Notes: generated from the sequence alone by a model not told the origin. Counted from the first letter of the stretch, positions 33,305 to 41,876 are shown. The stretch is DNA of 64,000 nt from Pseudomonadota bacterium (GCA_023387335.1 JAEWIF010000044.1:1-64000); one strand, 5' to 3'. Numbers and translations are program-made.

Positions 33305-34156
33305 TCAGGCGCGCAGCGCCGCTTCGGGACGCGCGGCCGCCTTGCTGCTGCGGGCGGGCGAGATCGGTTCGACCTTGCGCTGCTTTTCGTACAGGAAGGT
33401 CAGGATCTCCTGCCGGCAGTGGTTGTAGACCTTGTCCTCGGCCAGCTGGATGCGGTTGCGCGGGCGCGCCAGCGGCACCGGCATGACCTGGCCGATGCCG
33501 GCGGCCGGCCCGTTGGTCATCATCACCACGCGGTCGGACATCAGCACCGCCTCGTCGACGTCGTGCGTGATCATCATCACCGTGTTGCCCAGCTCGGACT
33601 GGATGCGGATCACCTCGTCCTGCAGGTGCGCGCGGGTCAGGGCGTCCAGCGCGCCGAAGGGCTCGTCGAGCAGCAGCACCTTGGGCTCCATCGCCAGCGC
33701 GCGGGCGATGCCCACGCGCTGCTTCATGCCGCCGGAGATCTCCGAGGGCAGGCGGTCGAGCGCGTGCGACATGTTCACCATCGCCAGGTTGTGCAGCACC
33801 CACTCGCGCCGCTCGGCCGCCGAACGCGTGCCGCGGAAGATCGTGTCGACCGCGATCTCCACGTTCTGGTAGACCGTCAGCCAGGGCAGCAGCGAGTGGT
33901 TCTGGAACACCACGGCGCGGTCGGGGCCGGGCGCGTTGACCTCGCGGCCGTCGACGATCACGCCGCCCGAAGTGGCCTTGAGCAGGCCGGCCACGATGTT
34001 CAGCACCGTGCTCTTGCCGCAGCCCGAGTGGCCGATGAGCGAGATGAACTCGCCGCGTGCCACCTGCAGGTCGATGCCCTTGAGCACGGGGTCGGGGCCG
34101 CTCGCGCCGGGGAAGCTCATGTCCACGCGCGAGATCGAGAGATAGGGTTGGCTCAT
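33305..34156 (-). CDS. nrtD: nitrate ABC transporter ATP-binding protein
   Basis: 283 residues. Walker A GHSGCGKST, Q-loop VVFQNHSLLPWLTVYQNVE, signature SGGMKQRVGIARAL, Walker B VLLLDEPFGALDALTR and switch His in MMITHDVDEAVL are all present. The sequence is of the NrtC/NrtD-SsuB-TauB branch; nitrate specificity is inferred from nrtA, nrtB, nasR and the leader RNA. It lacks the C-terminal NrtA-like regulatory domain of cyanobacterial NrtC. It begins 14 bases after the permease gene. Confidence 0.92.
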   Translation of the reverse strand: MSQPYLSISRVDMSFPGASGPDPVLKGIDLQVARGEFISLIGHSGCGKSTVLNIVAGLLKATSGGVIVDGREVNAPGPDRAVVFQNHSLLPWLTVYQNVEIAVDTIFRGTRSAAERREWVLHNLAMVNMSHALDRLPSEISGGMKQRVGIARALAMEPKVLLLDEPFGALDALTRAHLQDEVIRIQSELGNTVMMITHDVDEAVLMSDRVVMMTNGPAAGIGQVMPVPLARPRNRIQLAEDKVYNHCRQEILTFLYEKQRKVEPISPARSSKAAARPEAALRA

Positions 34157-34170
34157 GTGCGCTCCGGGTG

Positions 34171-35034
34171 TCAGCTGGCGGCCGTGCCGCGGGTGACCTT
34201 GCGGCCGATGAAGGCGACCAGGCGGTCGAGCGCGAAGCCGATGAGGCCCACGTACACGAGCGCCAGGATGATGTCGCTGATGCGCGAGGAGTTCCACGCG
34301 TCCCAGATGAAGAAGCCGATGCCCACGCCGCCGATCAGCATCTCCGCGGCGATGATGGCCAGCCACGAGAGGCCGACGCCGATGCGCAGCCCCGAGAAGA
34401 TGAAGGGCGCGGCCGCCGGCAGCATGATCTTCACGAAGTACTCGATGCCGTTGAGGCGGATCACCTTCGCGACGTTGCGGTAGTCCTGCGGGATGTTCCG
34501 GATGCCGATCGACGTGTTGATGATGATCGGCCAGATCGAGGTGATGAAGATCACGAAGATCGCCGACGGATGCCCATCGCGGAAGCCCGCCAGCGAGATC
34601 GGCAGCCAGGCCAGCGGCGGCACCGTGCGCAGCACCTGGAACAGCGGATCGAGGCCGCGCAGCGCCCAGGTCGACTGGCCCACCAGCACCCCGAGGCTCA
34701 CGCCCGCGATCACCGCCAGCGAGTAGCCGTAGGCCACGCGCTTGAGGCTGGCCAGCAGCTGCCACGCGATGCCGACGTCGTTGCCGCCGTTGTCGTAGAA
34801 GGGCTCCACGATCAGCTGCCAGGTGTCCTGCACCACCTTGCTGGGCGGGGGCAGGGCGGCGCCGGGGCGGCTGCCCAGCAGCTGCCAGATGAACAGCAGC
34901 ACGGACAGGATCAGGAGCGGCGGCAGCACGTGGGTGGCGAAGCCGCGCGAAGCGTTGATCAGCGCGGTGCGCAGCGCGCCGGGTTCGGCGGGCGGGGCCA
35001 GCCGGATCGGTTCGATGGTGTCGACGGGGTTCAT
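34171..35034 (-). CDS. nrtB: nitrate ABC transporter permease
   Basis: 287 residues. An N-terminal cytoplasmic stretch is followed by about six membrane helices, and the BPD-transporter EAA-type loop is in the sequence FRDGHPSAIFVIFITSIWPI and following IGIRNIPQDYRNVAKVIRLNG. It forms the channel for nitrate across the inner membrane with NrtD. It lies 10 bases after nrtA and 14 before nrtD. Confidence 0.92.
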   Translation of the reverse strand: MNPVDTIEPIRLAPPAEPGALRTALINASRGFATHVLPPLLILSVLLFIWQLLGSRPGAALPPPSKVVQDTWQLIVEPFYDNGGNDVGIAWQLLASLKRVAYGYSLAVIAGVSLGVLVGQSTWALRGLDPLFQVLRTVPPLAWLPISLAGFRDGHPSAIFVIFITSIWPIIINTSIGIRNIPQDYRNVAKVIRLNGIEYFVKIMLPAAAPFIFSGLRIGVGLSWLAIIAAEMLIGGVGIGFFIWDAWNSSRISDIILALVYVGLIGFALDRLVAFIGRKVTRGTAAS

Positions 35035-35044
35035 GCGCGTTCCT

Positions 35045-36349
35045 TCAAGCGGACTTCAGGTACTTGATCGACAGGCTGTCCAGGTATTTCTTCGGGTTGG
35101 CCGGGTCGAACACCTTGCCGTCGAAGAACTTCTCGACGCCGCGCGAGGTGGAGGCGGGGATGTCCTTCCTGTCGACGCCCAGTTCGGCGGCGGCGGCCTT
35201 CCACAGGTCCTCGCGATTGACCTTGGCGATCAGCGCCCTGGTGTCGAGGTTGGGCGGCAGGTAGCCCCAGCGGATGTTCTCGGTCAGGAACCAGAGGTCG
35301 TGGCTCTGGAACGGGTAGCTGGCGTGGTCCTTCCAGAAGCGCATCTGGAACCTGCTGTTGGCCTCCACGCGGCCGGTGCCGTAGTCGAAGTCGCCCTTGA
35401 CGCGGTCGATCACGTCGGCCACCGGCGCGTTGATCCAGCGGCGGCGCGCGCAGATCTCGGCCACCTCGGCGCGGTTCTTCGGGTCCTCGCACCACATCTG
35501 GGCTTCCATCACCGCCTTGACCAGCGCCTTGGCGGCGTTGGGGTGGGCGTCCACCCAGTCCTTGCGCATCGCGAAGGACTTCTCGGGGTGGTTCATCCAC
35601 AGCTCGCTGGTGGTGATCGCCGTGTAGCCGATGCCCTGGTTGATCAGCTGGCGGTTCCAGGGCTCGCAGACGCAGAAGGTGTCCATGCTGCCCACCTTCA
35701 TGTTGGCCACCATCTGCGCGGGCGGCACCACGATGGTGGTGATGTCCTTGTTCGGGTCCACGCCGCCGGCGGCCATCCAGTAGCGGATCCACATGTCGTG
35801 GGTGCCGCCGGGGAAGGTCATGGCGGCGTTCACCGGCTTGCCGGTCTTCACGCGCTTGGCGAGCAGCTGCTTGCCGAACTGCGTGGTGTCCAGGCCGACC
35901 TTGAGGTCCTTGTACTCGTTGCCCACCGAGATGCATTGGCCGCCCAGGTTCAGGCGCGCCAGGATGTTCATCGGCACCGGCACGTTGTTGGCGGTCACCG
36001 CCCCGGTGGAGATCAGGTAGGGCATCGGTGTCAGGATGTGGGCGCCGTCGATGCCGTTGTTCTTCGAGCCGAGCACCAGGTTGTCGCGCGTGGTGCCCCA
36101 GGACGACTGCTTGAGCACCTCCACCTCGGTCATGCCGTGCTTCTTGAAGAAGCCCTTCTCGTCGGCGACGAACAGCGGGGCGGCGTCGGTCAGCGCGATG
36201 AAGCCGAGCTTGGCGGTCTTGGTCTCCAGGGCCGTGCCCTGCGCCATCGCGTGGACGGGCCAAAGTCCGCCGGCGACGCCGAGGGCCGCGGCGCCCTTGA
36301 TGACGGTGCGGCGAGAGGAGTTGATCGGGGTGCGGTTGCTGCTGTCCAT
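35045..36349 (-). CDS. nrtA: nitrate ABC transporter substrate-binding protein, Tat-exported
   Basis: 434 residues of the CmpA/NrtA family. The N-terminus has a twin-arginine signal (NSSRRTVIKGAAALGVAGG, cleavage probably after VHAMAQ), so it is exported folded. The mature part has AKLGFIALTDAAPLFVADEK and the family segments CVCEPWNRQLINQGIGY. The ATG at 36349 is preferred to an upstream in-frame ATG at 36532: the longer reading would cross the leader hairpins and the promoter. First gene of nrtA-nrtB-nrtD-kinase-receiver-CheX. Confidence 0.93.
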   Translation of the reverse strand: MDSSNRTPINSSRRTVIKGAAALGVAGGLWPVHAMAQGTALETKTAKLGFIALTDAAPLFVADEKGFFKKHGMTEVEVLKQSSWGTTRDNLVLGSKNNGIDGAHILTPMPYLISTGAVTANNVPVPMNILARLNLGGQCISVGNEYKDLKVGLDTTQFGKQLLAKRVKTGKPVNAAMTFPGGTHDMWIRYWMAAGGVDPNKDITTIVVPPAQMVANMKVGSMDTFCVCEPWNRQLINQGIGYTAITTSELWMNHPEKSFAMRKDWVDAHPNAAKALVKAVMEAQMWCEDPKNRAEVAEICARRRWINAPVADVIDRVKGDFDYGTGRVEANSRFQMRFWKDHASYPFQSHDLWFLTENIRWGYLPPNLDTRALIAKVNREDLWKAAAAELGVDRKDIPASTSRGVEKFFDGKVFDPANPKKYLDSLSIKYLKSA

Positions 36350-36480
36350 GTGCGGTCCTCCAGGTTGGCCGGCTGAAAAGAAACGGCGTCCATCGCACTG
36401 CCTGCCTTGCGGGCTGACAGGAGATGGACGCCGTTGTCCAGGTTCATCGTTGAGCGGGCGCCGCCGTTGGCGCCCGTGCA
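36350..36480 (-). promoter_or_regulatory. ANTAR antitermination leader RNA of the nrtA operon
   Basis: In the RNA from the predicted start at 36480, hairpin P1 is CGGGCGCC-AACGGC-GGCGCCCG (36476-36455) and hairpin P2 is TGGAC-AACGGC-GTCCA (36440-36425), 14 bases apart. Both loops are the same hexamer with A1 and G4, the established pattern bound by ANTAR proteins such as NasR. The loop and 3' arm of P2 are also the 5' arm of the downstream terminator, so P2 and the terminator exclude each other. The expected action is nitrate-bound NasR holding P2 and letting polymerase reach nrtA. Confidence 0.9.
36375..36435 (-). terminator. regulated intrinsic terminator in the nrtA leader
   Basis: On the minus strand, AACGGCGTCCATC (36435-36423) pairs perfectly over 13 bp with GATGGACGCCGTT (36394-36382), followed by TCTTTTC. 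The 28-base loop includes a smaller internal hairpin. The terminator lies 26-85 bases before the nrtA ATG and shares 11 bases with hairpin P2. Confidence 0.9.
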
Positions 36481-36490
36481 ACGGAGAGTT

Positions 36491-36506
36491 AGCAGGGACC
36501 GTGCCA
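36491..36506 (-). promoter_or_regulatory. sigma-54 promoter of the nrtA operon
   Basis: On the minus strand, TGGCACGGTCCCTGCT matches the sigma-54 consensus with GG-N10-GC spacing. The predicted start is about 36480, so P1 of the leader begins about 5 bases into the RNA, the same geometry as at narK. It lies in the nasR-nrtA gap, which nasR does not need to be read through. Confidence 0.85.
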
Positions 36507-36515
36507 GGGGCTGGC

Positions 36516-36530
36516 GCACTGGCGCGGTGC
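36516..36530. promoter_or_regulatory. possible NtrC-type binding site
   Basis: GCAC-N7-GTGC, the half-site arrangement of NtrC-family enhancer sites, centred about 43 bases upstream of the predicted nrtA start. This is closer than classical NtrC enhancers, so the site is only a candidate. Confidence 0.4.
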
Positions 36531-36532
36531 AC

Positions 36533-37756
36533 TCAACGAGCCGGCAGCACCTCGGCCAGCGCGAGCACGTTGCCCGCCACTTCCACCAGCCGCCGTCCCT
36601 GGTTCATCGCCATCTGGCGCAGCGCCCTGTACGCCTCGTCCTCGCTCATCTGCCGGTGCGCCATCAGGAGGCCCTTGGCGCGCTCGACCAGCTTGCGTTC
36701 GTTCAGGCTGGTGCGCACCGCCTCGAGTTCATCGGCCATCGACTGCAGCCGGCGCGACTGCTCCTGCACCATCGCGAACAGCGAGCGCTCCAGGTGCGGC
36801 CCCCAGGCCACCGGCGTGGCGCCGTCCGGGGTGTCCTCCCGCGCCGACAGCGAATCGAGCGCTGCGCGCTGGTCGCGCAGTTCCGCGCGGGCCTGCACGA
36901 CGCGCTGGCCGCACAGCTCGCGCAGGTGGGCGGCCAGGCGGTCTTCCACCGCCTTCATCTCGTCGATGCGGCGCGTGCACCAGTAGTACCAGTCGCGGCT
37001 GAGCGCGGTGTCCAGTTCGCCGCCGACGGTGGAGCCGACGCGGCGCAGGCGATCGATCTCGGACGGCACCACCGGATCGCGCGCGGCCAGGTCGGCCTGC
37101 AGCACGCGCGGATCGCAGCACTCGGCGTAGACCTGCAGGCAGCCCTTCTGCGACTCCACGAGGTGGTGCCACAGCTGCAGGCCGCCACCGTCGATATGGC
37201 CGGCAGCGAACACGCGCCCGCCGAGCGCGCGCTCCAGGCCCGCGAACTCCTTGCCCTGCATGAAATGGAACATCGCCACCAGCGCGCGCGTCACCGCGGG
37301 GTCGCTGGCCGTGTCCGCGGCCTCGAACACCACGCCGAGCAGGCCGGACACCATCTTGCCGATCGCCGAGGTGGCCTCCGCCGCGGACAGCTGCTGGCGC
37401 GCTATGCGCGCGCGCAGCGCGGGCAGGCCCTCCAGCGCATGCAGCACCACCGCCACGCGGCTGAACAGGCGCGCGCCGTTGCGCGCCTCGCACGACGCGG
37501 TCTCCAGCGCGTCGAGGTGGCGGCGCACCTCGGCCTGCGCGGCATCGCACTCCTGGATCTGCTGCGCGCGCTGCTCGGTGAACTGCGCGCCGTGCGAGCC
37601 GAGGTAGATGTTGGTCAGCCCGCGCTCGCGCTGCAGCACGTGGATGAAGCGCGCGATCACGCCCACCAGCTCGCAGGTGCGCGCCAGCTGCTCCAGCTCC
37701 GCGATCTCGCACTGCCGTGCGGCGAGCAGGAAGTCGAATCCGGTCTTCACGCGCAT
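36533..37756 (-). CDS. nasR: nitrate regulatory antiterminator NasR (NIT-ANTAR)
   Basis: 407 residues. The N-terminal ~300 residues form a helical NIT nitrate/nitrite-sensing domain (start FLLAARQCEIAELEQLA, conserved IHVLQRERGLTNIYLGS). The C-terminal ANTAR domain is at ~335-400 (NERKLVERAKGLLMAHRQMS, EDEAYRALRQMAMNQGRRL). In Klebsiella NasR binds the nasF leader and prevents termination when nitrate is present. Here the target leader begins 53 bases downstream. The ATG at 37756 begins the NIT domain; longer readings enter tsaD. Divergent from tsaD by 46 bases. Confidence 0.93.
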   Translation of the reverse strand: MRVKTGFDFLLAARQCEIAELEQLARTCELVGVIARFIHVLQRERGLTNIYLGSHGAQFTEQRAQQIQECDAAQAEVRRHLDALETASCEARNGARLFSRVAVVLHALEGLPALRARIARQQLSAAEATSAIGKMVSGLLGVVFEAADTASDPAVTRALVAMFHFMQGKEFAGLERALGGRVFAAGHIDGGGLQLWHHLVESQKGCLQVYAECCDPRVLQADLAARDPVVPSEIDRLRRVGSTVGGELDTALSRDWYYWCTRRIDEMKAVEDRLAAHLRELCGQRVVQARAELRDQRAALDSLSAREDTPDGATPVAWGPHLERSLFAMVQEQSRRLQSMADELEAVRTSLNERKLVERAKGLLMAHRQMSEDEAYRALRQMAMNQGRRLVEVAGNVLALAEVLPAR

Positions 37757-37802
37757 GGCCCTGCAACTCTCGTGCCGAGGTGCGCGTCGATAAACTCGCC
37801 CG

Positions 37803-38840
37803 ATGCTGGTGCTCGGGATCGAATCTTCGTGTGATGAAACCGGCGTCGCCTTGGTCGACGCCGGCGGGCCGGGCGTGCCGCGCCTGCTGGGCCACGCGCT
37901 GCACAGCCAGGTGCGCATGCACGAGGCCTACGGCGGCGTCGTCCCGGAGCTGGCCAGCCGCGACCACATCCGGCGCGTGCTGCCGCTGACCCAGGACGTT
38001 CTGAAGCAGGCCGGGCGTTCGCTGGCCGATATCGAAACCGTTGCTTACACGCGCGGGCCGGGCCTGGCGGGCGCGCTGCTGGTGGGCGCGGGCGTGGCCT
38101 GCGCGCTGGGCGCGTCGCTCGACCGGCCGGTCATGGGCGTGCACCACCTCGAGGGGCACCTGCTGTCGCCTTTCCTCAGCGCCGATCCTCCCGAGTTCCC
38201 GTTCGTCGCGCTGCTGGTCTCCGGTGGCCACACGCAGCTGATGCGGGTGGAGTCGGTAGGCGACTACGAGCTGCTCGGCGAGACCATCGACGACGCCGCG
38301 GGCGAGGCCTTCGACAAGAGCGCCAAGCTGCTCGGCCTGGGTTACCCGGGCGGGCCGGCGCTGTCGCGGCTGGCGGAGCAGGGCGACGCCAAGGCGTTCG
38401 CGCTGCCGCGGCCGCTGCTGCACAGCGGCGACCTGGACTTCTCCTTCGCCGGCCTGAAGACGGCGGTGCTCACGCAGGCGCGCAAGCTGGGCGGCGACCT
38501 GCCGGCGCGAAAGGCCGACCTGGCCGCGTCGACCGAGGCGGCCATCGTGGAGGTGCTGCTGAAGAAATCACTGGCGGCCCTGAAGCAGTCGGGCCTCGGG
38601 CGCCTGGTGGTGGCCGGCGGCGTGGGCGCCAACCGGCTGCTGCGCGAGCAGCTGGATGCCGCGTGCGCGAAGCGCGGCGTGCGCGTGCACTACCCGGAGC
38701 TGTCGCTGTGCACGGACAACGGCGCGATGATCGCGATGGCCGCGGCGCTGCGCCTGGCGACGGGCAAAGAAAAGGCCACCAGGACTTACGCTTTCGACGT
38801 GAAGCCCCGGTGGCCGCTGGACGAGCTGCGCGCTCGCTGA
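37803..38840 (+). CDS. tsaD: tRNA N6-adenosine threonylcarbamoyltransferase TsaD
   Basis: 345 residues. It transfers threonylcarbamoyl to A37 of ANN-decoding tRNAs. The ASKHA-fold start is LGIESSCDETGVALVD, the metal-binding His motif HHLEGHLLS and the Asn/Asp residues in YPELSLCTDNGAMIA are present. A TAAACT box at 37791-37796 lies 6 bases before the ATG and no Shine-Dalgarno is visible, consistent with a leaderless mRNA. Convergent with hsp20, 4 bases between stops. Confidence 0.97.
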   Translation: MLVLGIESSCDETGVALVDAGGPGVPRLLGHALHSQVRMHEAYGGVVPELASRDHIRRVLPLTQDVLKQAGRSLADIETVAYTRGPGLAGALLVGAGVACALGASLDRPVMGVHHLEGHLLSPFLSADPPEFPFVALLVSGGHTQLMRVESVGDYELLGETIDDAAGEAFDKSAKLLGLGYPGGPALSRLAEQGDAKAFALPRPLLHSGDLDFSFAGLKTAVLTQARKLGGDLPARKADLAASTEAAIVEVLLKKSLAALKQSGLGRLVVAGGVGANRLLREQLDAACAKRGVRVHYPELSLCTDNGAMIAMAAALRLATGKEKATRTYAFDVKPRWPLDELRAR

Positions 38841-38844
38841 ACGT

Positions 38845-39225
38845 TTACTTGACCTCGATCGTGCGAGCGGTGCTCACCGGCTGCTTCTTGGCCAGCGTGA
38901 GCGTCAGCACGCCGTTCTCGAGCTTCGCCGCGGTGGCGTCGACGTCGATCTCCTGCGGCAGCTCGTAGGCGGCCTTGTACTGGCGCGCGGCTTCGGCCTT
39001 GGTCTCGATGCGCACGATGGCGCCTTCGATGTTGATGGCCAGGTCGTCACGGGCGATGCCGGGGACGTCCAGCGTCACGGTCCAGGACTTGTCGTCCTGC
39101 TTGAGCTGCACGCCCGAGAAACCGGGGCCGAAGAAGGCGTCGTTGACGAAGCGCTCGAAGTTGCGGTCGAACGAACGGAAGGCCGGCGCGGCGGCGCGGG
39201 TGCGGACGACGGGTGCGAAGAACAT
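38845..39225 (-). CDS. small heat shock protein, Hsp20 family
   Basis: 126 residues. The alpha-crystallin domain covers about residues 35-120 (WTVTLDVPGIARDDLAINIEG, YELPQEIDVDATAAKLENGVLTLTLAKK). It is an ATP-independent holdase chaperone. It lacks the C-terminal I-x-I/V anchor in the usual form, ending ARTIEVK. The ATG at 39225 has AGGAG 7 bases upstream. A sigma-32-like promoter is at 39287-39314, so heat induction is expected. Confidence 0.92.
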   Translation of the reverse strand: MFFAPVVRTRAAAPAFRSFDRNFERFVNDAFFGPGFSGVQLKQDDKSWTVTLDVPGIARDDLAINIEGAIVRIETKAEAARQYKAAYELPQEIDVDATAAKLENGVLTLTLAKKQPVSTARTIEVK

Positions 39226-39286
39226 GATGGGACTCCTGGGTTGAACCTTAAACTGCGCGGCTTTCATCGTTCGCCGCTTGCATCGA

Positions 39287-39314
39287 ACATGCGATTGCGG
39301 CGCACGTTTTCAAG
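39287..39314 (-). promoter_or_regulatory. sigma-32-like heat-shock promoter of hsp20
   Basis: On the minus strand, a perfect CTTGAAA (39314-39308), 13 bases, then TCGCATGT (39294-39287), which agrees with the heat-shock -10 CCCCATNT at all but two positions. It lies about 60-90 bases before the hsp20 ATG. Confidence 0.65.
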
Positions 39315-39327
39315 AGAGGAAGAGGGT

Positions 39328-40599
39328 TTGAAAAACACGCGCAGGCTGGTCTTGAAATCGCTGGCCGCATCGCTATTTGCTCCCGCCCTGGCTCGCGCCC
39401 AGGCCACCGGCGCGCCGGTCAGGCTGGCGCTGATCGAGGCGCTCTCGGGCGCCTTCGCCAACACCGGCGAGGCGGTGTTCCGCAACCTGCTGTGGGCGGT
39501 GGAGCGGGTCAACCAGCGCGGCGGCGTCAAGCTGCCCGGCGGCGCCCGGCCGCTGGTGCTGGAGCGCTACGACAGCAAGGGGCAGGCGGAGGAGGCCATC
39601 GCGGCGCTGCGCTCGGCCATCGACGACGGCGCGCAGTTCGTGCTGCAGGGCAACTCGTCGGCGGTGGCCGCGGCGCTGCTGGACGCGATCGGCAAGCACA
39701 ACGAGCGCGATCCTTCGAAGCGCGTGCTGTTCCTCAACTACTCGGCCGTGGACCCGGTGCTCACCAACGAGCGCTGCAGCTTCTGGCACTTCCGCTTCGA
39801 CGCCCATGCCGACATGCGCATGCAGGCGCTGATGGAGGTGCTGGCGCAGGACAAGGGCGTGCGCAACGCCTACCTGATCGGCCAAGACTACAGCTTCGGC
39901 CAGTCGGTGCTGCGCGAGGCGCGCCGCCAGCTCGGCGCGCAGCGGCCCGACGTGCGCATCGCCGGCGACGAACTGCATCCGCTGGGCCGGGTGAAGGACT
40001 TCCTGCCGTACGCCACCAAGATCAAGGCCAGCGGCGCCGACGCGGTGATCACCGGCAACTGGGGCAACGACCTCACGCTGCTGGTGAAGGCGGCGCGCGA
40101 CGTCGGCTTCGACGGCAAGTTCTACACCTTCTACGGCAACGCGCTGGGCGCGCCGGCCGCCATCGGCGACGCCGGCATCGGCCGCGTGGTGGCGGTGGCC
40201 GACTGGCTGCCGAACGTGCAGACCAAGGAAAGCGAGGCCTTCTACCAGGCGTTCCGCCAGCGCTTCCCGCGCCCCCAGGACGACTACGTCCACATGCGCA
40301 TGCAGCTGATGGTCGAGGCGCTGGCGCAGGCGGTCGAGCGCGCGGGTCGCGTCGATGCCGCGCCCGTGGCCACCGCGCTCGAGCGCGCCAACGTCAGCCT
40401 GTGGGGCCAGAGCGGCCGCATGCGCGCGAGCGACCACCAGTTCCAGCAGACGCTGGTGGTGGGCGTGATGGACAGGCAGGGCGCGCCGGGCGTGAAGTTC
40501 GACGTCGAGGGCTCGGGCTACGGCTTCCGCGTGGTGCGCGTGGTCTCGCCGGAGAAAGCCGAGATGCCCACCAGCTGCAAGATGCAGCGCCACGACTGA
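39328..40599 (+). CDS. ABC transporter substrate-binding protein (branched-chain amino acid type)
   Basis: 423 residues from a TTG start with AGAGGAAGAGGG just upstream; a longer ATG reading from 39241 would cross the hsp20 promoter. The signal peptide has two arginines (NTRRLVLKSLAASLFAPALARA) and may be Tat or Sec. The mature protein is a type I periplasmic binding fold: PVRLALIEALSGAFANTGEA, VLQGNSSAVAAALLDAIG, KASGADAVITGNWGNDLTLL. The ligand is unknown. No permease or ATPase genes are adjacent, so it works with a transporter encoded elsewhere or as a receptor. Confidence 0.88.
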   Translation: MKNTRRLVLKSLAASLFAPALARAQATGAPVRLALIEALSGAFANTGEAVFRNLLWAVERVNQRGGVKLPGGARPLVLERYDSKGQAEEAIAALRSAIDDGAQFVLQGNSSAVAAALLDAIGKHNERDPSKRVLFLNYSAVDPVLTNERCSFWHFRFDAHADMRMQALMEVLAQDKGVRNAYLIGQDYSFGQSVLREARRQLGAQRPDVRIAGDELHPLGRVKDFLPYATKIKASGADAVITGNWGNDLTLLVKAARDVGFDGKFYTFYGNALGAPAAIGDAGIGRVVAVADWLPNVQTKESEAFYQAFRQRFPRPQDDYVHMRMQLMVEALAQAVERAGRVDAAPVATALERANVSLWGQSGRMRASDHQFQQTLVVGVMDRQGAPGVKFDVEGSGYGFRVVRVVSPEKAEMPTSCKMQRHD

Positions 40600-40610
40600 G
40601 GATCGATGCC

Positions 40611-41771
40611 ATGCGACAAGCCATCCTGAACCTCGAGGAATCCAAGATCCGCGAGGTCGCCAACGCCGGCATGGGCCGCTCCGACGTGCTGGCCTTCTGG
40701 TTCGGCGAGAGCGACGAGGTCACGCCGGACTTCATCCGCGAGGCCGCGATCGAGTCGATCCGCCGCGGCGAGACCTTCTACGCGCACAACCTGGGCCTGC
40801 CCGAGCTGCGCGAGGGCGTGGCCGCGTACACCTCGCGGCTGCACGGCCCGGTGGGCGCCGAGCGCATCGCCATCACCTCGGGCGGCGTGAACGCGCTGAT
40901 GCTCGCGGTGCAGGCGCTGGTGGACGACGGCGACGACGTGGTGGCGGTGACGCCCGTGTGGCCCAACCTCACGGCGCAGCCGCTGATCCTGGGCGGCAAG
41001 CTGCGGCGCGTCTCGCTCAAGCCGCAGGCGGGGGCCTGGAAGCTCGACGTGGAGGAGCTCCTGGCGGCCATCCGTCCGGGCACCAAGCTGCTGATCATCA
41101 ACGCGCCCAACAACCCGACCGGCTGGACGCTGACCCGTCCGGAGCAGCAGGCGATCCTGGAGCACTGCCGCCGCACCGGCACCTGGATCCTGGCCGACGA
41201 GGTGTACGAGCGGCTGTACTACGAGCCCACCGAGACCGGCTGCGCGCCGAGCTTCCTGGACGTGGCCACGCCGGACGACCGGCTGGTGGTGGCGCACAGC
41301 TTCTCCAAGAGCTTCCTGATGACCGGCTGGCGGATGGGCTGGCTGGTGATGCCGGCGGCGATGACGCACCCGATGGGCAAGCTCATCGAGTTCAACACCT
41401 CCTGCGCCAGCGTGTTCACCCAGCGCGCGGCGCTGGCGGCGGTGCAGCGCACGGACGAGGTCACGCCGCGGGTGGTCGCCCACCTCAAGCAGTGCCGCGA
41501 CACCCTGGTGCCGCGCCTGCAGGCGATGCCGCGGGTGGAGCTGGCGATGCCGGCGGGCGGCATGTACGCCTTCTTCAAGCTCGACGGTTTCGGCGACTCG
41601 CTGGCCCTGGCCAAGCGGCTGGTGGCCGAGGCGGGGCTGGGCATCGCCCCGGGCAACGCCTTCGCCGAGGAGGCCCAGGGCTGGCTGCGCTGGTGCTTCG
41701 CTTCGAAGGACCTGGCGCGGCTGGGGCAGGGCGTGGAGCGGCTGCAGGGCTGGCTGGAGCGGCAGCGGTAG
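40611..41771 (+). CDS. pyridoxal-phosphate-dependent aminotransferase (class I/II)
   Basis: 386 residues. Fold-type I motifs: NAPNNPTGW for the phosphate/PLP region, ILADEVYERLYYE with the PLP-pyridine Asp, and SFSKSFLMTGWRMGW carrying the Schiff-base Lys. It belongs to the aspartate/aromatic aminotransferase-like group; the substrate cannot be read from the sequence. The start is 11 bases after the stop of the binding-protein gene, so the two may be co-transcribed. Confidence 0.92.
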   Translation: MRQAILNLEESKIREVANAGMGRSDVLAFWFGESDEVTPDFIREAAIESIRRGETFYAHNLGLPELREGVAAYTSRLHGPVGAERIAITSGGVNALMLAVQALVDDGDDVVAVTPVWPNLTAQPLILGGKLRRVSLKPQAGAWKLDVEELLAAIRPGTKLLIINAPNNPTGWTLTRPEQQAILEHCRRTGTWILADEVYERLYYEPTETGCAPSFLDVATPDDRLVVAHSFSKSFLMTGWRMGWLVMPAAMTHPMGKLIEFNTSCASVFTQRAALAAVQRTDEVTPRVVAHLKQCRDTLVPRLQAMPRVELAMPAGGMYAFFKLDGFGDSLALAKRLVAEAGLGIAPGNAFAEEAQGWLRWCFASKDLARLGQGVERLQGWLERQR

Positions 41772-41780
41772 GGCGTCCGC

Positions 41781-41786
41781 TATAAT
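41781..41786 (+). promoter_or_regulatory. -10 element of the rpsO promoter
   Basis: A perfect TATAAT lies 9 bases after the stop of the aminotransferase gene and 90 bases before rpsO. The -35 region is poor. The resulting leader of about 85 bases would be available for S15 autoregulation. Confidence 0.6.
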
Positions 41787-41876
41787 CCCCGGGTTCTGCG
41801 CCCCACGGGCGTGGAGCCACACGTTGGAGCCCTTCCAGCCCCAACGCAAGTCAAACCCCCTACAAAGGAAATCCAG

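Noticed and set aside
36045..36532. Longer nrtA start at 36532
   Set aside because: It would translate through the sigma-54 promoter and both leader hairpins; the Tat signal begins properly at the ATG 36349.
41787..41876. S15 autoregulatory pseudoknot in the rpsO leader
   Set aside because: Short complementary stretches exist, but I could not draw a structure matching a known S15 leader class.
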